Source: Thermogymnomonas acidicola JCM 13583
Lineage (GTDB): Archaea > Thermoplasmatota > Thermoplasmata > Thermoplasmatales > Thermoplasmataceae
Reading direction: 5' to 3'
Length of the DNA: 37,469 bases
NCBI RefSeq assembly: GCF_001316105.1
Contig: NZ_BBCP01000013.1
Location: forward strand, 1 to 37,469
Shown: one piece after another, positions 19,703 through 28,223 of the stretch
Position numbering within the stretch: position 1 is the stretch's first letter
Layout: every line of letters starts with the position of its first letter
Program-made: the position numbers and the translations under genes
The notes under the pieces: model-generated
Database searches by the model: none
What the model saw: only the letters and a program-made list of their open reading frames with translations
What the model was told of the DNA's origin: nothing

Positions 19703-21447
19703 TTGACAGATGCCTCCGTAACGAGTGATAGGGACAGGTTACTTGAGCAGAACAAGCTGAAGAGGGGGGGCATGAGGCTGCGTGACCTCTATTTTGCGGG
19801 CCTCACTGCCGTGATAGGTTCCGGGTGGCTCTTCGGGAGCTTCGAGACCGCTTCCGTGGCTGGACCGGCGTCCATAATCTCGTGGATAATAGGCGGTATC
19901 TTCATCCTGATCATCGCACTGACATGGTCGGAGATATCCACGTCGGTGCCGATTGCAGGTGGTGCTGCCAGGTATGCCAACTATACCCACGGGGGGGGAT
20001 CGCAGCTTCCATAATAGCATGGAGCACAATACTGACTTACATAGCGGTGCCCGCGGTTGAGGCCGTGGCAGTGATACAGATACTCCAGGGAGCGATCTCA
20101 TACTACGCACCTACCTCTACCTTCGTTCTCGTGAACAGCGCAGGCCTTCCTTCAGCATACGGCGTCCTGATCGCTGGAGTGTTCTCCCTGGCCTTCTTCT
20201 ATGTCAACTACATAGGCCTGACCGGCTGATAAAGACAAACTTTGCAATGACGATATGGAAGCTGATTGTGCCACCCGCTGCGGTCATAGCCATACTGGTT
20301 GTGGGCTTCTCACACGGCTTCACGGCGAACCTGTCAACGCCTTCCTTCGCTCCTTTCGGATACGGCCCGATCTTCACAGCCCTGCCAACGACTGGCGTTA
20401 TATTCGCTTACCTCGGCTTCAGGCAGCCTGTGGAGATGGCCGCTGAGGCGAAATCGCCCGGTAGGGACATATGGAGGGCCCTTGTCGGTGTCACACTGAC
20501 CGGCATAGCCATATACACGCTCCTCGAGGTAGCATTCCTGGGCGCTTCGCCTGGAACAGCAGTACCTTCGGTACGTCCGGCGTTGGAGTCGGCCAGTGGT
20601 CCGGCCTCACCACAAGCCTGCCCATGTACACGTTCCCGTTCTTCTATGAGGCTGTGGGTCTCGGCCTGGGCGCCCTGGGCATAGTCCTGGTCATAGACGG
20701 CGTTGTTAGCCCCACGGGGGGGACGCTGAGCCAGTACATGGGGGGGTCCACCTCAAGGGTCATGTACGGGACCGCCAAAGAGGGCTACCTGGGGGGGAGC
20801 TCATTCTTCAGGGTCCACCCCAAGTACAGGGTGCCTGTGGTCGGCATAATAACGACTTTCATAGTGACCATAGTGCTCCTGGTCATAGCGGCAATCGGGT
20901 ACCTAGTATCGAGCGTAGGCGGTGCGTGGTCAGCCCTGACCTCCATAGTGACCACCACAGGCGTGTTCTCATACATAATCGGGCCCGTGGCGCTGGTCAT
21001 ATTCAGGAGGGCCCACAAGGACCTAAAGAGGCCCTTCGTCCTTCCAGGTGGATTCGCCCTCTCGCTGGTGGCCTTCATCGTTTCCGCCCTCATGATATAC
21101 TGGGGGGGCGCAGGTGGCCTGATATCGAGCAGTGACCCGTATGGCGGGTACATACTGCTCATCATAATCCTGGCTGGCTTCCTCCTATACGGTTACGCAA
21201 AGGACAAGAACTTCAGCAGGGACATAAAGTCAGGCGCATGGGTCATAGTCCTGCTCCTGTTCAACATAGTCCTCCTGTACGTTGGCGAGTACCAGAGGAA
21301 CTACCTGAAGCTGCCGTGGGACTGGGTCGCAGAGATCGTTGTTGCCATAGGCCTGTTCTTCTGGCTTACTACTCAGCGGTGCCACAGGAGGAGACAAAGG
21401 CTGCCATCGAAAGGGGGGGCATCAGCCTGACGGAGAGCGCCGACTGA
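19703..21447 (+). CDS. APC-superfamily amino acid permease
   Basis: About 575 residues with 12 or more helices. The N-terminal LYFAGLTAVIGSGWLFGSF has the G-S-G-W unwound-helix motif of APC transporters, with AGPASIISWIIGGI following, and RQPVEMAAEAKSPGRDIWRA is the conserved loop E-A-K-x-P-x-R. It imports an amino acid or related solute by cation symport. Frame breaks: G8 19991-19998 (6 needed), GGCC read as GGC at 20222-20226, G3 20540-20542 (4 needed, contraction) and GG 21363-21364 (3 needed). Corrected, it ends GGISLTESAD at TGA 21445-21447. The TTG start has no closer ATG in frame. Confidence 0.85.
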
Positions 21448-21504
21448 GGGCGCCCCCAGTTCTTTAAAAACCAACATTTTTATCCTGGCCGCAAAGACCA
21501 GAGG

Positions 21505-21517
21505 TTTTAGATATAGG
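21505..21517 (+). promoter_or_regulatory. TATA-box-like promoter of the CbiZ-like gene
   Basis: TTTTAGATATAGG centred about 27 nt before the TTG at 21538. Confidence 0.45.
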
Positions 21518-21537
21518 GTGGTGGGAGAGGGATTACC

Positions 21538-22169
21538 TTGACAGACAGTGGTCTGGAGGATGTCCCAGTATTCCGGAGGCTGAACATTTTAAGGTGCCTG
21601 TGGCTCTCCCAGCATGCACCTCGTGCACTTCTCACTGGACCGGACATACACCGTGCTGTCCTCCGCCCTCTACCCGGACGGAGTGGCTAATGTTGACAGG
21701 ATAGTGCTGGCGCTTGTGAATGAGGACTACGACAGCTTGACGCCACTGGAGGATGTAATGTCCGTGTGCGACTGTTCCAGGTCACTGGTCTTCATGACCG
21801 CGGCGAGGAAGTACTGTATGAGGGACTTCGGGGGGGACTTCCTTCTCTTCATGAGCGCGGGCATAGGGAGGAGCGGTGAACACGCGGGGGGGAGGACGGT
21901 AAACATTGCTGTGATGCTGAGGATGAGGGCCAGGCTCAATGCCATGGTGGACATGGTCAGGACAGTAACGGAAGCAAAGTGCTCATACCTGATGCGTTTC
22001 GGCCTAACCGGTACCGCAAGCGATGCCACGGCAGTTGGCGTATCGGAGGGGAGGGAAGAGACCTTCCTGGGGGCCTTCCACAGAGGTGGGCATGGCGGTC
22101 GCGCGTGCGGTCATCGGACTGCTCGACGAACTGCTCTCGCACGAACTCTCTGGACGGAAGAGCCCATGA
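21538..22169 (+). CDS. cbiZ: CbiZ-like adenosylcobinamide amidohydrolase
   Basis: About 210 residues. The chain TYTVLSSALYPDGV, FMSAGIGRSGEH, GRTVNIAVMLRMRARLNAM, VTEAKCSYL and GLTGTASDATAVGV follows the CbiZ family (a Thr/Ser-Ala-Gly-x-G strand, G-T-x-N-I, T-x-x-E-A-K, G-T-x-T-D-A). CbiZ removes the aminopropanol side chain of adenosylcobinamide to give adenosylcobyric acid, letting archaea salvage B12 precursors. Frame breaks: an unlocated one near 21590-21610 joining the TTG-started N-terminus to the main frame, and G5 22069-22073 (4 needed) before the C-terminal VGMAVARAVIGLLDELL. Two inflated G runs (DFGGDF, HAGGRT). No cobamide gene or corrinoid importer adjoins it here. Confidence 0.7.
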
Positions 22170-22357
22170 GGGTGACACAGGACTGAGCCCATGTGTGCGG
22201 CCAAACGCATACACGTCCATGCGGACGCCCGGGCAATGCTAAACTCTCCCGCAGGAGGGGGGGCCGGGAGGTGAGGTGTGCAGGTGGCCCTGTAGCGGTC
22301 ATCGACCCATGCGCCAGAGGAGGTAGGTGGCATTCAGTCCAGTCCCTTTGTTGTGCC

Positions 22358-23067
22358 CTAGGGCTTGAACTCCTGGCGCTGGAATGCGAAAAAGTAAGCG
22401 GCAAGCATCACCACCGCAAGGGCGAATGCTGTCAGGAGGCCTGCCAGGGGGGGCCCAACGCTCACTGCACCCACCCTGTGGTACTGTAAGCTTGCCAGTG
22501 GGGCGAGGGAGTAGAGCACCATGCCCATCGGCACCCCCCCAGAAGATATTCCAAGGCTGGCATAGTTCTCTATCAGGACCACCGCGGCTATGGGCACGAA
22601 CAGGACTAAGAACATGCTTACCACAAACGCGGTCAGCTGTGAGCCGGATAGCAATGCCAGGATGGAGAAGGAGGCGCACACCATGATCGATGCTCCTACA
22701 GGGACAAACAGTGGGGGGTGTTTTTCGTTGCTATGAGGAGTATTGCCTCAGCCACAGTGAAGGGGGGGATAAGGCCAGTACAGAGGGCCACGAGCTTCGA
22801 TAGGGCGGTGCGCCTCCAGCTCCTCAGAAGAGATATCTCAAAGACAGTTGTGAGCATGTTCCGGCTCAGTTGGGATCCCACTATAAGCACAACGAAGGGG
22901 ATGAGTAGCATCTGCGAAGGCACGGAGAACTCCCCCCCAGCATCCTTCAGGTATGCCAGTGCGTAGGCCTGTGCTAGCACCGCCAGGGACACCACGGGCA
23001 CGTATACCGGGGGGGGTGGGAAGAGGCCCTTCAGGTACCACCTAACTGAGGCGCCCAGACTGACCAT
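22358..23067 (-). CDS. ABC-2-like membrane protein of the third exporter
   Basis: About 235 residues with roughly six helices: VYVPVVSLAVLAQAYALAYL, MLLIPFVVLIVGSQLS, LVALCTGLIPPFTVAEAILL, then ASFSILALLSG and TAFVVSMFLVLFVPIAAVVL, and a final TAFALAVVMLAAYFFAF. It is the likely permease for the ATPase encoded upstream with overlapping ends. It is shorter than the other two permeases and lacks a clear coupling-loop motif, so the call rests on context. One frame break at G6 22713-22718 (4 needed). ATG 23067 is internal to the tail of the ATPase gene; a longer N-terminus is possible. Ends TAG at 22358-22360. Confidence 0.65.
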
Positions 23068-23885
23068 ATATCCTCCTCGCCCCCGACTTCCTGAAGCCAA
23101 GTATCTTGCCCTCACTCATGAGGGCTGAAAGGTACTCAGGGCTTGACCTGACAAGCATATGCACCGTACCTGAAGAGGCATTCCATCTGGACACTCTCTG
23201 CGCTGCTCAGGTAGACCTCGAATATGTCCGATGCGAAGAGGTCCGTGACCGTGCCACTCCATACCGTCCTCCCGCTGTCGAGTATCACTATGTAGTCAGC
23301 CAGTGTCTCCGCTTCCTCAGGCACATGCGTTGAGAATATAAGGTCCCTTTTTATACGCTGCATGTAGCTTATTATCCTTCCGCTCCTCGATATGTCGATG
23401 TGCGTGAAGGCCTCGTCAGCTATCACGAGCCCCCCCATGTCCCGGGAGAGTGCGGCCAGGAGCATAACAAGCTGTTCCTGGCCAGACGAGAGGCCATAGA
23501 GGCTCTCCTCGTAGAACTCTTCGAGGCCTAGGATGCCCATGACTTCATCCAGGTCAGGGGCTACATCTTTCATGCCCCCCCTTGTGAAATCCACGAATTC
23601 CCTCACCTTCATCCTTTAAGATAGCCTGGGCTTCTCAAAGATGAATGAAAAGGACCTGAGTGCCTTCTCCCTTTCCCTGTACGGCTCGAAGCCGTTGATC
23701 TCCAGGGACCCGCTGGTTGGCCTCAGGAGGCCGGCTATTATGGACAGTGCGGTGGTCTTTCCGCTGCCGTTGTGGCCCAGGAAGCAGAGTCGCTCTGCAG
23801 TAACATCGATGTCCAGGCTGTCAAGGGCCTTCCTTTTACCGTCGAATGACTTCGTCAGGCGTCTGGCCCTGACGGAGAAGGCCAA
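23042..23885 (-). CDS. ABC transporter ATP-binding protein, interrupted by an in-frame stop
   Basis: About 280 residues if read through. Walker A FLGHNGSGKTTALS is intact; Q-loop region IFEKPRLS; signature YGLSSGQEQL; Walker B GLVIADEAFTHID; H-loop IFSTHVPEE. An in-frame TAA at 23616-23618 separates the Q-loop region from the helical domain without any change of frame (…RLS-stop-RMKVREF). A Tyr codon (TAC) at this place would restore a normal ATPase. The C-terminal end needs one shift near 23178 to continue as VHMLVRSSPEYLSALM and then overlaps the membrane gene; the 3' end is approximate. TTG 23885 lies 3 nt after the exodomain gene. Confidence 0.75.
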
Positions 23886-23888
23886 GGG

Positions 23889-24740
23889 TCAGGCCACCCT
23901 CCTGTATATGTAGATCCCAAGGACAGCCACGGAGAGCAGCAGTATGACGTGAGTGGGAATACAAAGTTGAAACCTTATAGTATCCAGCCGGGCCAGTCCT
24001 GTGCCGGGACTGCATTTCCGTACCCGATGTTCAGGATCAGCATGACAGCCCTCTGCATGGCACTACTGTTGAAGCCAAAGTCCGGGAACACGGACGCAAG
24101 GAGGTTTATGCTCGAGTTCACCGTGGGCGGGCCCAGTGAGGCCAGGAGGTACGAAATGACCATCTGGTGTCCGAAGTGCACATAGCTTATCTCGAGGAGC
24201 GAATAGCTCACGTTGCCGAAGTAGTAGTCCGGAAATCCCAGGTAACCGCCTGGGGCCATATTCTGTGGAGAGGTGGACAGTGAGAAATTTGTGATTGTGC
24301 TGTTCACCTGGTTTCCTCTCGGGAAGAGTAGGCCGATAATGGGGTACTGGGCCGCAGTAAGATTGCCTGAATATTCAGAGACCTGCACAATGCTGGGTCC
24401 ATAGAACGGGACACCGGGAAGCAGGTTGCCATTGAAGCCTGATTTTGCTCCTGGAGGGGATAGGATCTCGTACGGCTTGGAATCGACATGGTAGTAACCT
24501 TTCCCCATGACCGTCACATTCAGTGTAACTCCATAGGAGTAAGGTGTGCTGTTACCCCCCGAACACCAGCCCGAAGGTACCGTAGTACTCCAGAGATACG
24601 CCTGGAGAGAAGGTATCTCTGTACTCCTTGTGCATATAGGTACCGAAAGTGTATGTTGATACGGGGGGGATTAGGTTAATCACTATCCCTATGATTACAA
24701 GTGCTACAACCAGAAAAGTTAATCTTTTTATAAACTTCAC
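23889..24740 (-). CDS. Membrane-anchored extracellular protein of the third ABC module
   Basis: The N-terminal anchor IKRLTFLVVALVIIGIVINLI (about residues 4-24) leads to a long exodomain with NLT, NST, NFS, NVS and NSS sequons. A C-terminal helix (VILLLSVAVLGIYIYRRVA) ends at the TGA 23889-23891, 3 nt before the ATPase start. I recognise no domain. Frame breaks: C6 24555-24560 (5 needed), and one or two poorly located ones between 23945 and 23995 that join the exodomain to the C-terminal helix. The GTG 24740 start is about 25 nt after a TATTAAA-rich box. Its place at the head of an ABC operon mirrors the gene at 6859-7705, though the sequences are not obviously similar. Confidence 0.65.
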
Positions 24741-24756
24741 CTAGAGGAAGGAAGGA

Positions 24757-24770
24757 TTTTTTATTAAATT
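24757..24770 (-). promoter_or_regulatory. TATA-box-like promoter of the third ABC module
   Basis: On the minus strand AATTTAATAAAAAATC, centred about 25 nt before GTG 24740, fits leaderless transcription. Confidence 0.5.
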
Positions 24771-25020
24771 TGTTCACCAAAGACAGCATCCGATCAAGGC
24801 CTCGCTCCCCCCCCAAGATGAGATTCTCCAGGCCCGCTTCACCTGGAGGCACTGGTGCAGGTCAAAGATGTATCAGTCACATTTCCGCGTCTCCTCAGGA
24901 GGAGTGCCCCCCCATTGTGAACTCTTCCCTGCGCAGTGCACACCCGGTCGGAGAAACAGGAATGGGCGGGTCAGAGACTGGAAAGCCTGCTCCCTCTGAC
25001 CTAACATTTTAAAGCGGTGG

Positions 25021-25051
25021 TGTGGAAAGGTCAGAAATTACTGGTTCCACA
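25021..25051. repeat. Inverted repeat TGTGGAA/TTCCACA
   Basis: Perfect 7-nt arms at 25021-25027 and 25045-25051 with a 17-nt spacer. Confidence 0.55.
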
Positions 25052-25067
25052 ATTAAATGTAGCATGC

Positions 25068-25148
25068 GGTGTGTGAGGAGGGGGGGCTGTATTTCGCGCT
25101 TTCGGGATGCTGTAGCGAGATGCTACAGTTACTCACATACCACACACC
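25068..25148. repeat. Nested inverted repeats GGTGTGTG/CACACACC and CTGTAGC/GCTACAG
   Basis: Outer arms at 25068-25075 and 25141-25148 (8 of 8), with an alternative GTGTGAG/CTCACA pairing. Inner perfect 7-nt arms at 25110-25116 and 25122-25128 enclose a 5-nt loop (GAGAT), so a stable hairpin can form. The outer arm ends 10 nt from the 3' end of tRNA-Leu. Confidence 0.55.
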
Positions 25149-25157
25149 AAAGAACCA

Positions 25158-25245
25158 TGCGGAGGGCCGGATTTGAACCGGCGAACCCCCCCTACGGGAA
25201 TGGACCCTGAATCCATCGCCTTTAACCTGGCTCGACAACCTCCGC
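25158..25245 (-). tRNA. tRNA-Leu (anticodon CAG)
   Basis: Acceptor GCGGAGG pairs with CCTCCGC; D arm with GTC/GGC; anticodon stem ATGGA/TCCAT enclosing TTCAGGG, anticodon CAG, reading CUG. A long class II variable arm (CCC-GTA-GGG) and T arm GCCGG-TTCAAAT-CCGGC follow. CCA is not encoded. The 3' side of the variable arm carries a 7-nt run (25186-25192, C on the plus strand) where about 4 would be usual, the same inflation as in the protein genes. No intron is seen. A TTTATTAAG-like promoter lies about 27 nt upstream. Confidence 0.93.
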
Positions 25246-25266
25246 TCCAGTCCTGCAATAGTTAAC

Positions 25267-25277
25267 AGTTTATTAAG
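25267..25277 (-). promoter_or_regulatory. TATA-box-like promoter of tRNA-Leu
   Basis: Minus-strand CTTAATAAACT centred about 27 nt before the tRNA 5' end at 25245. Confidence 0.5.
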
Positions 25278-25344
25278 AATTACTCCGGCGGTGTGCCTAA
25301 CATGTTAGGGGAATGCTAGAAGTTGGTACACTCCATGCAGTCCT

Positions 25345-26427
25345 GTGTTCTCCCCCCCGTCTGTCATTTTCCTGGAACTCACCGATGCCTGCGACTACTC
25401 CTGCAGGCACTGCAGGGCCTCCGCCACCCTGAGTCCGTCTCCAGATACCATGGGGGCACGAGAAGTTCGAGTGGCTGGCCAGGGACATAAGGAGAACATT
25501 CGGCACAGGCATGGCCGTTGTCATCACGGGAGGCAACTTCCTAATGGCAGACTCGTTCGAAAGCGTCATAGGTGCCTGCAGGCACGAGGGGGGGCTGAGG
25601 GTTGCCGTGAGCCCCCCCGGCATCCCGGCTTCTTGAACCGGCCCTGAACACGCTCGTTTCCCTGGGCGTTTCGTCACTCTCCCTGAGCCTCGATGGCGGC
25701 AGGCCCGCAACCCACGACTGGCTCCGGAACATGAAGGGGGAGCTTCACTTCCACCCTCAGGTATATCGAACTTGCAAAGGATGCAGGTATGAGGGTCCAG
25801 GTGAACACGGTCGTCCATGGGGGCAACGTGGCAGAACTGCCCCCCCTCGTTCTACAGGTCCTAAGGGAGAAAGGCGTGGACGTGTGGGAGGTCTTCTTCC
25901 TCATCAGGACAGGTAGGGGCACAGGTGTCCCGCAGATAAGCATGGAAGAGTACCTGGACACAGTGCTGTGGCTCTCGGAGGTTGGGAGACCCCCCCTGGT
26001 CAGAACCGTGGAGGGCCCTCTCTACAGGGCTGTCAAGGCGAACAGGGATGCATTCAGGCGGATGGCAGGGAAGACCTATCGCCACCTCCGTGAGACGTCG
26101 GCTGCACTTGGCATAGAGATTGGCCCCCCCAGCCCAGGGCAGGTGGGCACACACCCGCATGGTGGGACGCTCTTCATATCACACAGCGGCGATGTTTACC
26201 CTTCAGGCCTCGCCAGGGTCAGGCTAGGCAGTGTCATGGAAGAGGACCTCGGCACCGTGGTAAGCAGGTCGGAAATGTACCTGCCGCCCGAGGTTTCGTC
26301 CCACCTCAGGGGGGGTAGGTGTGCGTCCTGCCGCTTCAGGTATCTCTGCGGCGGGTCAAGGGCAAGGGCGCTCACTGAGACCGGAGACTATTTCGGCGAA
26401 GACCCCCTCTGCCCGGTGGTGCTGTGA
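25345..26427 (+). CDS. Radical SAM / SPASM-domain protein
   Basis: About 360 residues. The radical SAM cluster motif is TDACDYSCRHCRA (C-x3-C-x2-C), followed by VVITGG, then SLSLDGG and VNTVVHGGN core strands. The C-terminus has TLFISHSGDVYPSG, GRCASCRFRYLCGGSRARA and EDPLCP, the auxiliary iron-sulfur (SPASM/twitch) block. This layout matches the TIGR04053-like group and relatives of the heme-synthesis proteins AhbC/AhbD; the substrate is open. Frame breaks: G5 25452-25456 (4 needed), C7 25612-25618 (6 or 3) and G5 25736-25740 (4). The start is uncertain: GTG 25345, or ATG 25336 if the C7 run just after it is also wrong. Convergent with the repair fusion gene. Confidence 0.85.
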
Positions 26428-26477
26428 AGACCGACTGCTCCCTGCAGGTTTCCCCTGACCCTGCTCTGGGAAAACAG

Positions 26478-27464
26478 TCAGTGCGCGTTCCCCCCCTGGC
26501 CCTCCTGCTCTCCCTGCTCCTTGCCCTCACGAAGATGGCGCTCTCCTCCGCCATGGGCAAGTTCAGAAAGCCTAAGGGAGTTCGCTTCCCTGTGCGCCAT
26601 GGTGAGGAGCATGGGGTAGAGGTGCCTGTTCGGAAGTAATCTCACTATACCAACAGCGTCCTCCAGTGATACCCTGTGGCCAGGGCTCACTATGCAGTGC
26701 CTGCCCAGGACCCTGGCCACTGGCCTCCCACCCACAATCACGTTCTGGCCCTCCACCTGGCCCATGAGGAGGGACTTGGCCACACCAATTGTCGGTATAC
26801 CTAGTTCTACCCCCCCTGCCTGGCTTGCGAAGCCGAACCCGGAGGGTGGAGCACACCGTTCCCGTCTATCAGGAGGACGCCGTCGATATCCCTTACGACC
26901 TCCCTGATGGCCGGGAACTCGCGGTAGAAGAGGTAGCCGGGTATGTAGGGAAAACGCACCCTAGCCACCGCTGTCCTCACATGCACCTCGCTGCCCCTCT
27001 GGACAACCGCTGCGGCGAACGCCTCATCCCCCCCGTGGTATGAGACGTCCACAGCGGCCACGTCGTTCCCGGTTATATCTGTTTCAAGGGAGAGCATGGC
27101 CCTTTTCCTTTTCTGCTCCTCCCTGAGCCTCCGGAGCGGGTGGTCTGTATGGAAGTCAGTGAAGAGGACATTCTCGAACCCGACTATCCTCTCCCCCCCT
27201 CCACCCTTATGCCATCGTTTTCAAGCCTCCTCACCTTCTCCTGCGTGCCGAGCGGGTGCGTGTATTTGCCAACCTTGCCGTCGGAGTGCACAACCCTGTA
27301 GCACGGCACATTCTCAGGGTCGGGGTTGACAGAGAGCATGTACCCTACTGCCCTCGCAGCCGCCATGTCCCCCCCAGTGCCTCTGCCAGGGCACCGTAAG
27401 TCGTCACCATGCCCCCCCTGGGCACCTGTGAGACGAGGTCATAGAAGACGGAGTAAAGGTCCAC
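26478..27464 (-). CDS. Bifunctional O6-alkylguanine-DNA alkyltransferase / endonuclease V
   Basis: One gene, two DNA-repair domains. The N-terminal ~90 residues are the alkyltransferase active-site domain only: [34 protein letters not shown], where the acceptor Cys is kept but the family PCHR reads PCYR. After [19 protein letters not shown] comes endonuclease [44 protein letters not shown] and [12 protein letters not shown], with its catalytic Asp/Glu residues. It repairs alkylated guanine and nicks at deaminated bases. The same fusion is characterised from Ferroplasma acidarmanus. Frame breaks: C7 27193-27199 (5 needed, at the domain junction) and C3 26838-26840 (4 needed). The GTG 27464 start is about 24 nt after a TATA box. 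The C-terminal end is less certain. Confidence 0.88.
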
Positions 27465-27484
27465 TGCTATGGATGACAGGGCAC

Positions 27485-27512
27485 GATATAAGGGTGAGGA
27501 AAAGGATAAACC
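27485..27512. promoter_or_regulatory. Divergent promoters for repair fusion and hydrolase
   Basis: The minus strand has CTTATATCG (27485-27493), about 24 nt before GTG 27464. The plus strand has AAGGATAAACC (27502-27512), about 25 nt before ATG 27533. Confidence 0.5.
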
Positions 27513-27532
27513 ATGAAAGCATACTGTCAGGG

Positions 27533-28207
27533 ATGTCAGGAACAGTTGTAGAGAAGAAGGAGATCAGGCTTCACGGCAGGAAGGTCGTCTACAGGGCCTC
27601 GCAGCCGGCAGCCAATAGGGGGGGAATAGTGGTGCTGCTTCACGGGTATTCCTTCAACTCCGCCATATGGGATGGTTCCGGTGTCTTCTCCGCCCTGAAC
27701 TCTGTGGGCCTGGGGGGGCTGTGGCGCCTGACTACCCGGGCTTCGGAGAATCTGAGGAAATCCAGGAGTTCAAGGTAGAGCGGGGGGGAGACCTGAAAGC
27801 GTCCGGGGGGGCCTTCATTGAGGAGTTCTCAGACGCTCTAGGCCTTGAAAGGTACCACCTGCTAGGTGCGTCCATGGGGGGGGTGGCATGGCCCTTCTCA
27901 CCGCGCTCATGCATCCCCCCCATGAGGTCTTGTCCGTGGTTGCGGCCGCGCCTGCATGGGTCAAGGACAGGGAAAGGGAGATGGAACGCATACAGTGTCC
28001 CGTACTCCTCATATGGGGGTCCGCGGACAGCGTTGTCCCACTGCAGGACGGTGTGGCATACAGCAGGAGGATAAAGGGCTGCAAACTTGAGGTCATCCAG
28101 GGTGCAGGACACCCCCCCTCATACCTGGACGCACCTGAGAGGTTCGCGGAGGTGCTGAAGGCTTCTACTCCACCCTGGTCAGCAGGCAGAAGCCCACCAC
28201 AGAGTGA
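27533..28207 (+). CDS. Alpha/beta hydrolase
   Basis: About 220 residues, alpha/beta-hydrolase fold. VVLLHGYSFNSAIWD is the oxyanion-hole strand (HGY), PDYPGFGES follows, the nucleophile elbow is LLGASMGGGMALL, the acid lies in CPVLLIWGSADSVVP and the catalytic His in VIQGAGHPP. A carboxylesterase, lipase or peptidase activity cannot be singled out. Frame breaks: G7 27712-27718 (5 needed), G8 27876-27883 (6 needed) and GGCC read as GGC at 28159-28162, after which the true end is VSRQKPTTE and TGA 28205-28207. MHPPHEV carries a surplus Pro. It is followed after 16 nt by the membrane protein gene in the same direction. Confidence 0.85.
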
Positions 28208-28223
28208 AACAGCAGGGATAGGT

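Larger units (their letters stand above)
24771..25157. other. Gene-poor region of about 390 nt between ABC module and tRNA-Leu
   Basis: No convincing gene on either strand; the open frames here have no recognisable motifs. It contains three inverted repeats near 25021-25148 (listed separately), an ATTTTAAAG element near 25006-25014 that could be a plus-strand TATA box, and several 7-nt G/C runs. A small RNA transcribed rightwards from about 25035 is possible but unproven. Confidence 0.4.

Noticed and set aside
24770-25012. Small plus-strand protein in the gap before tRNA-Leu
   Set aside because: No recognisable motif, no TATA-like box at the right distance and a composition like a chance frame.
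25021-25148. CRISPR array
   Set aside because: The repeats are inverted, not direct, are short, and are not regularly spaced.
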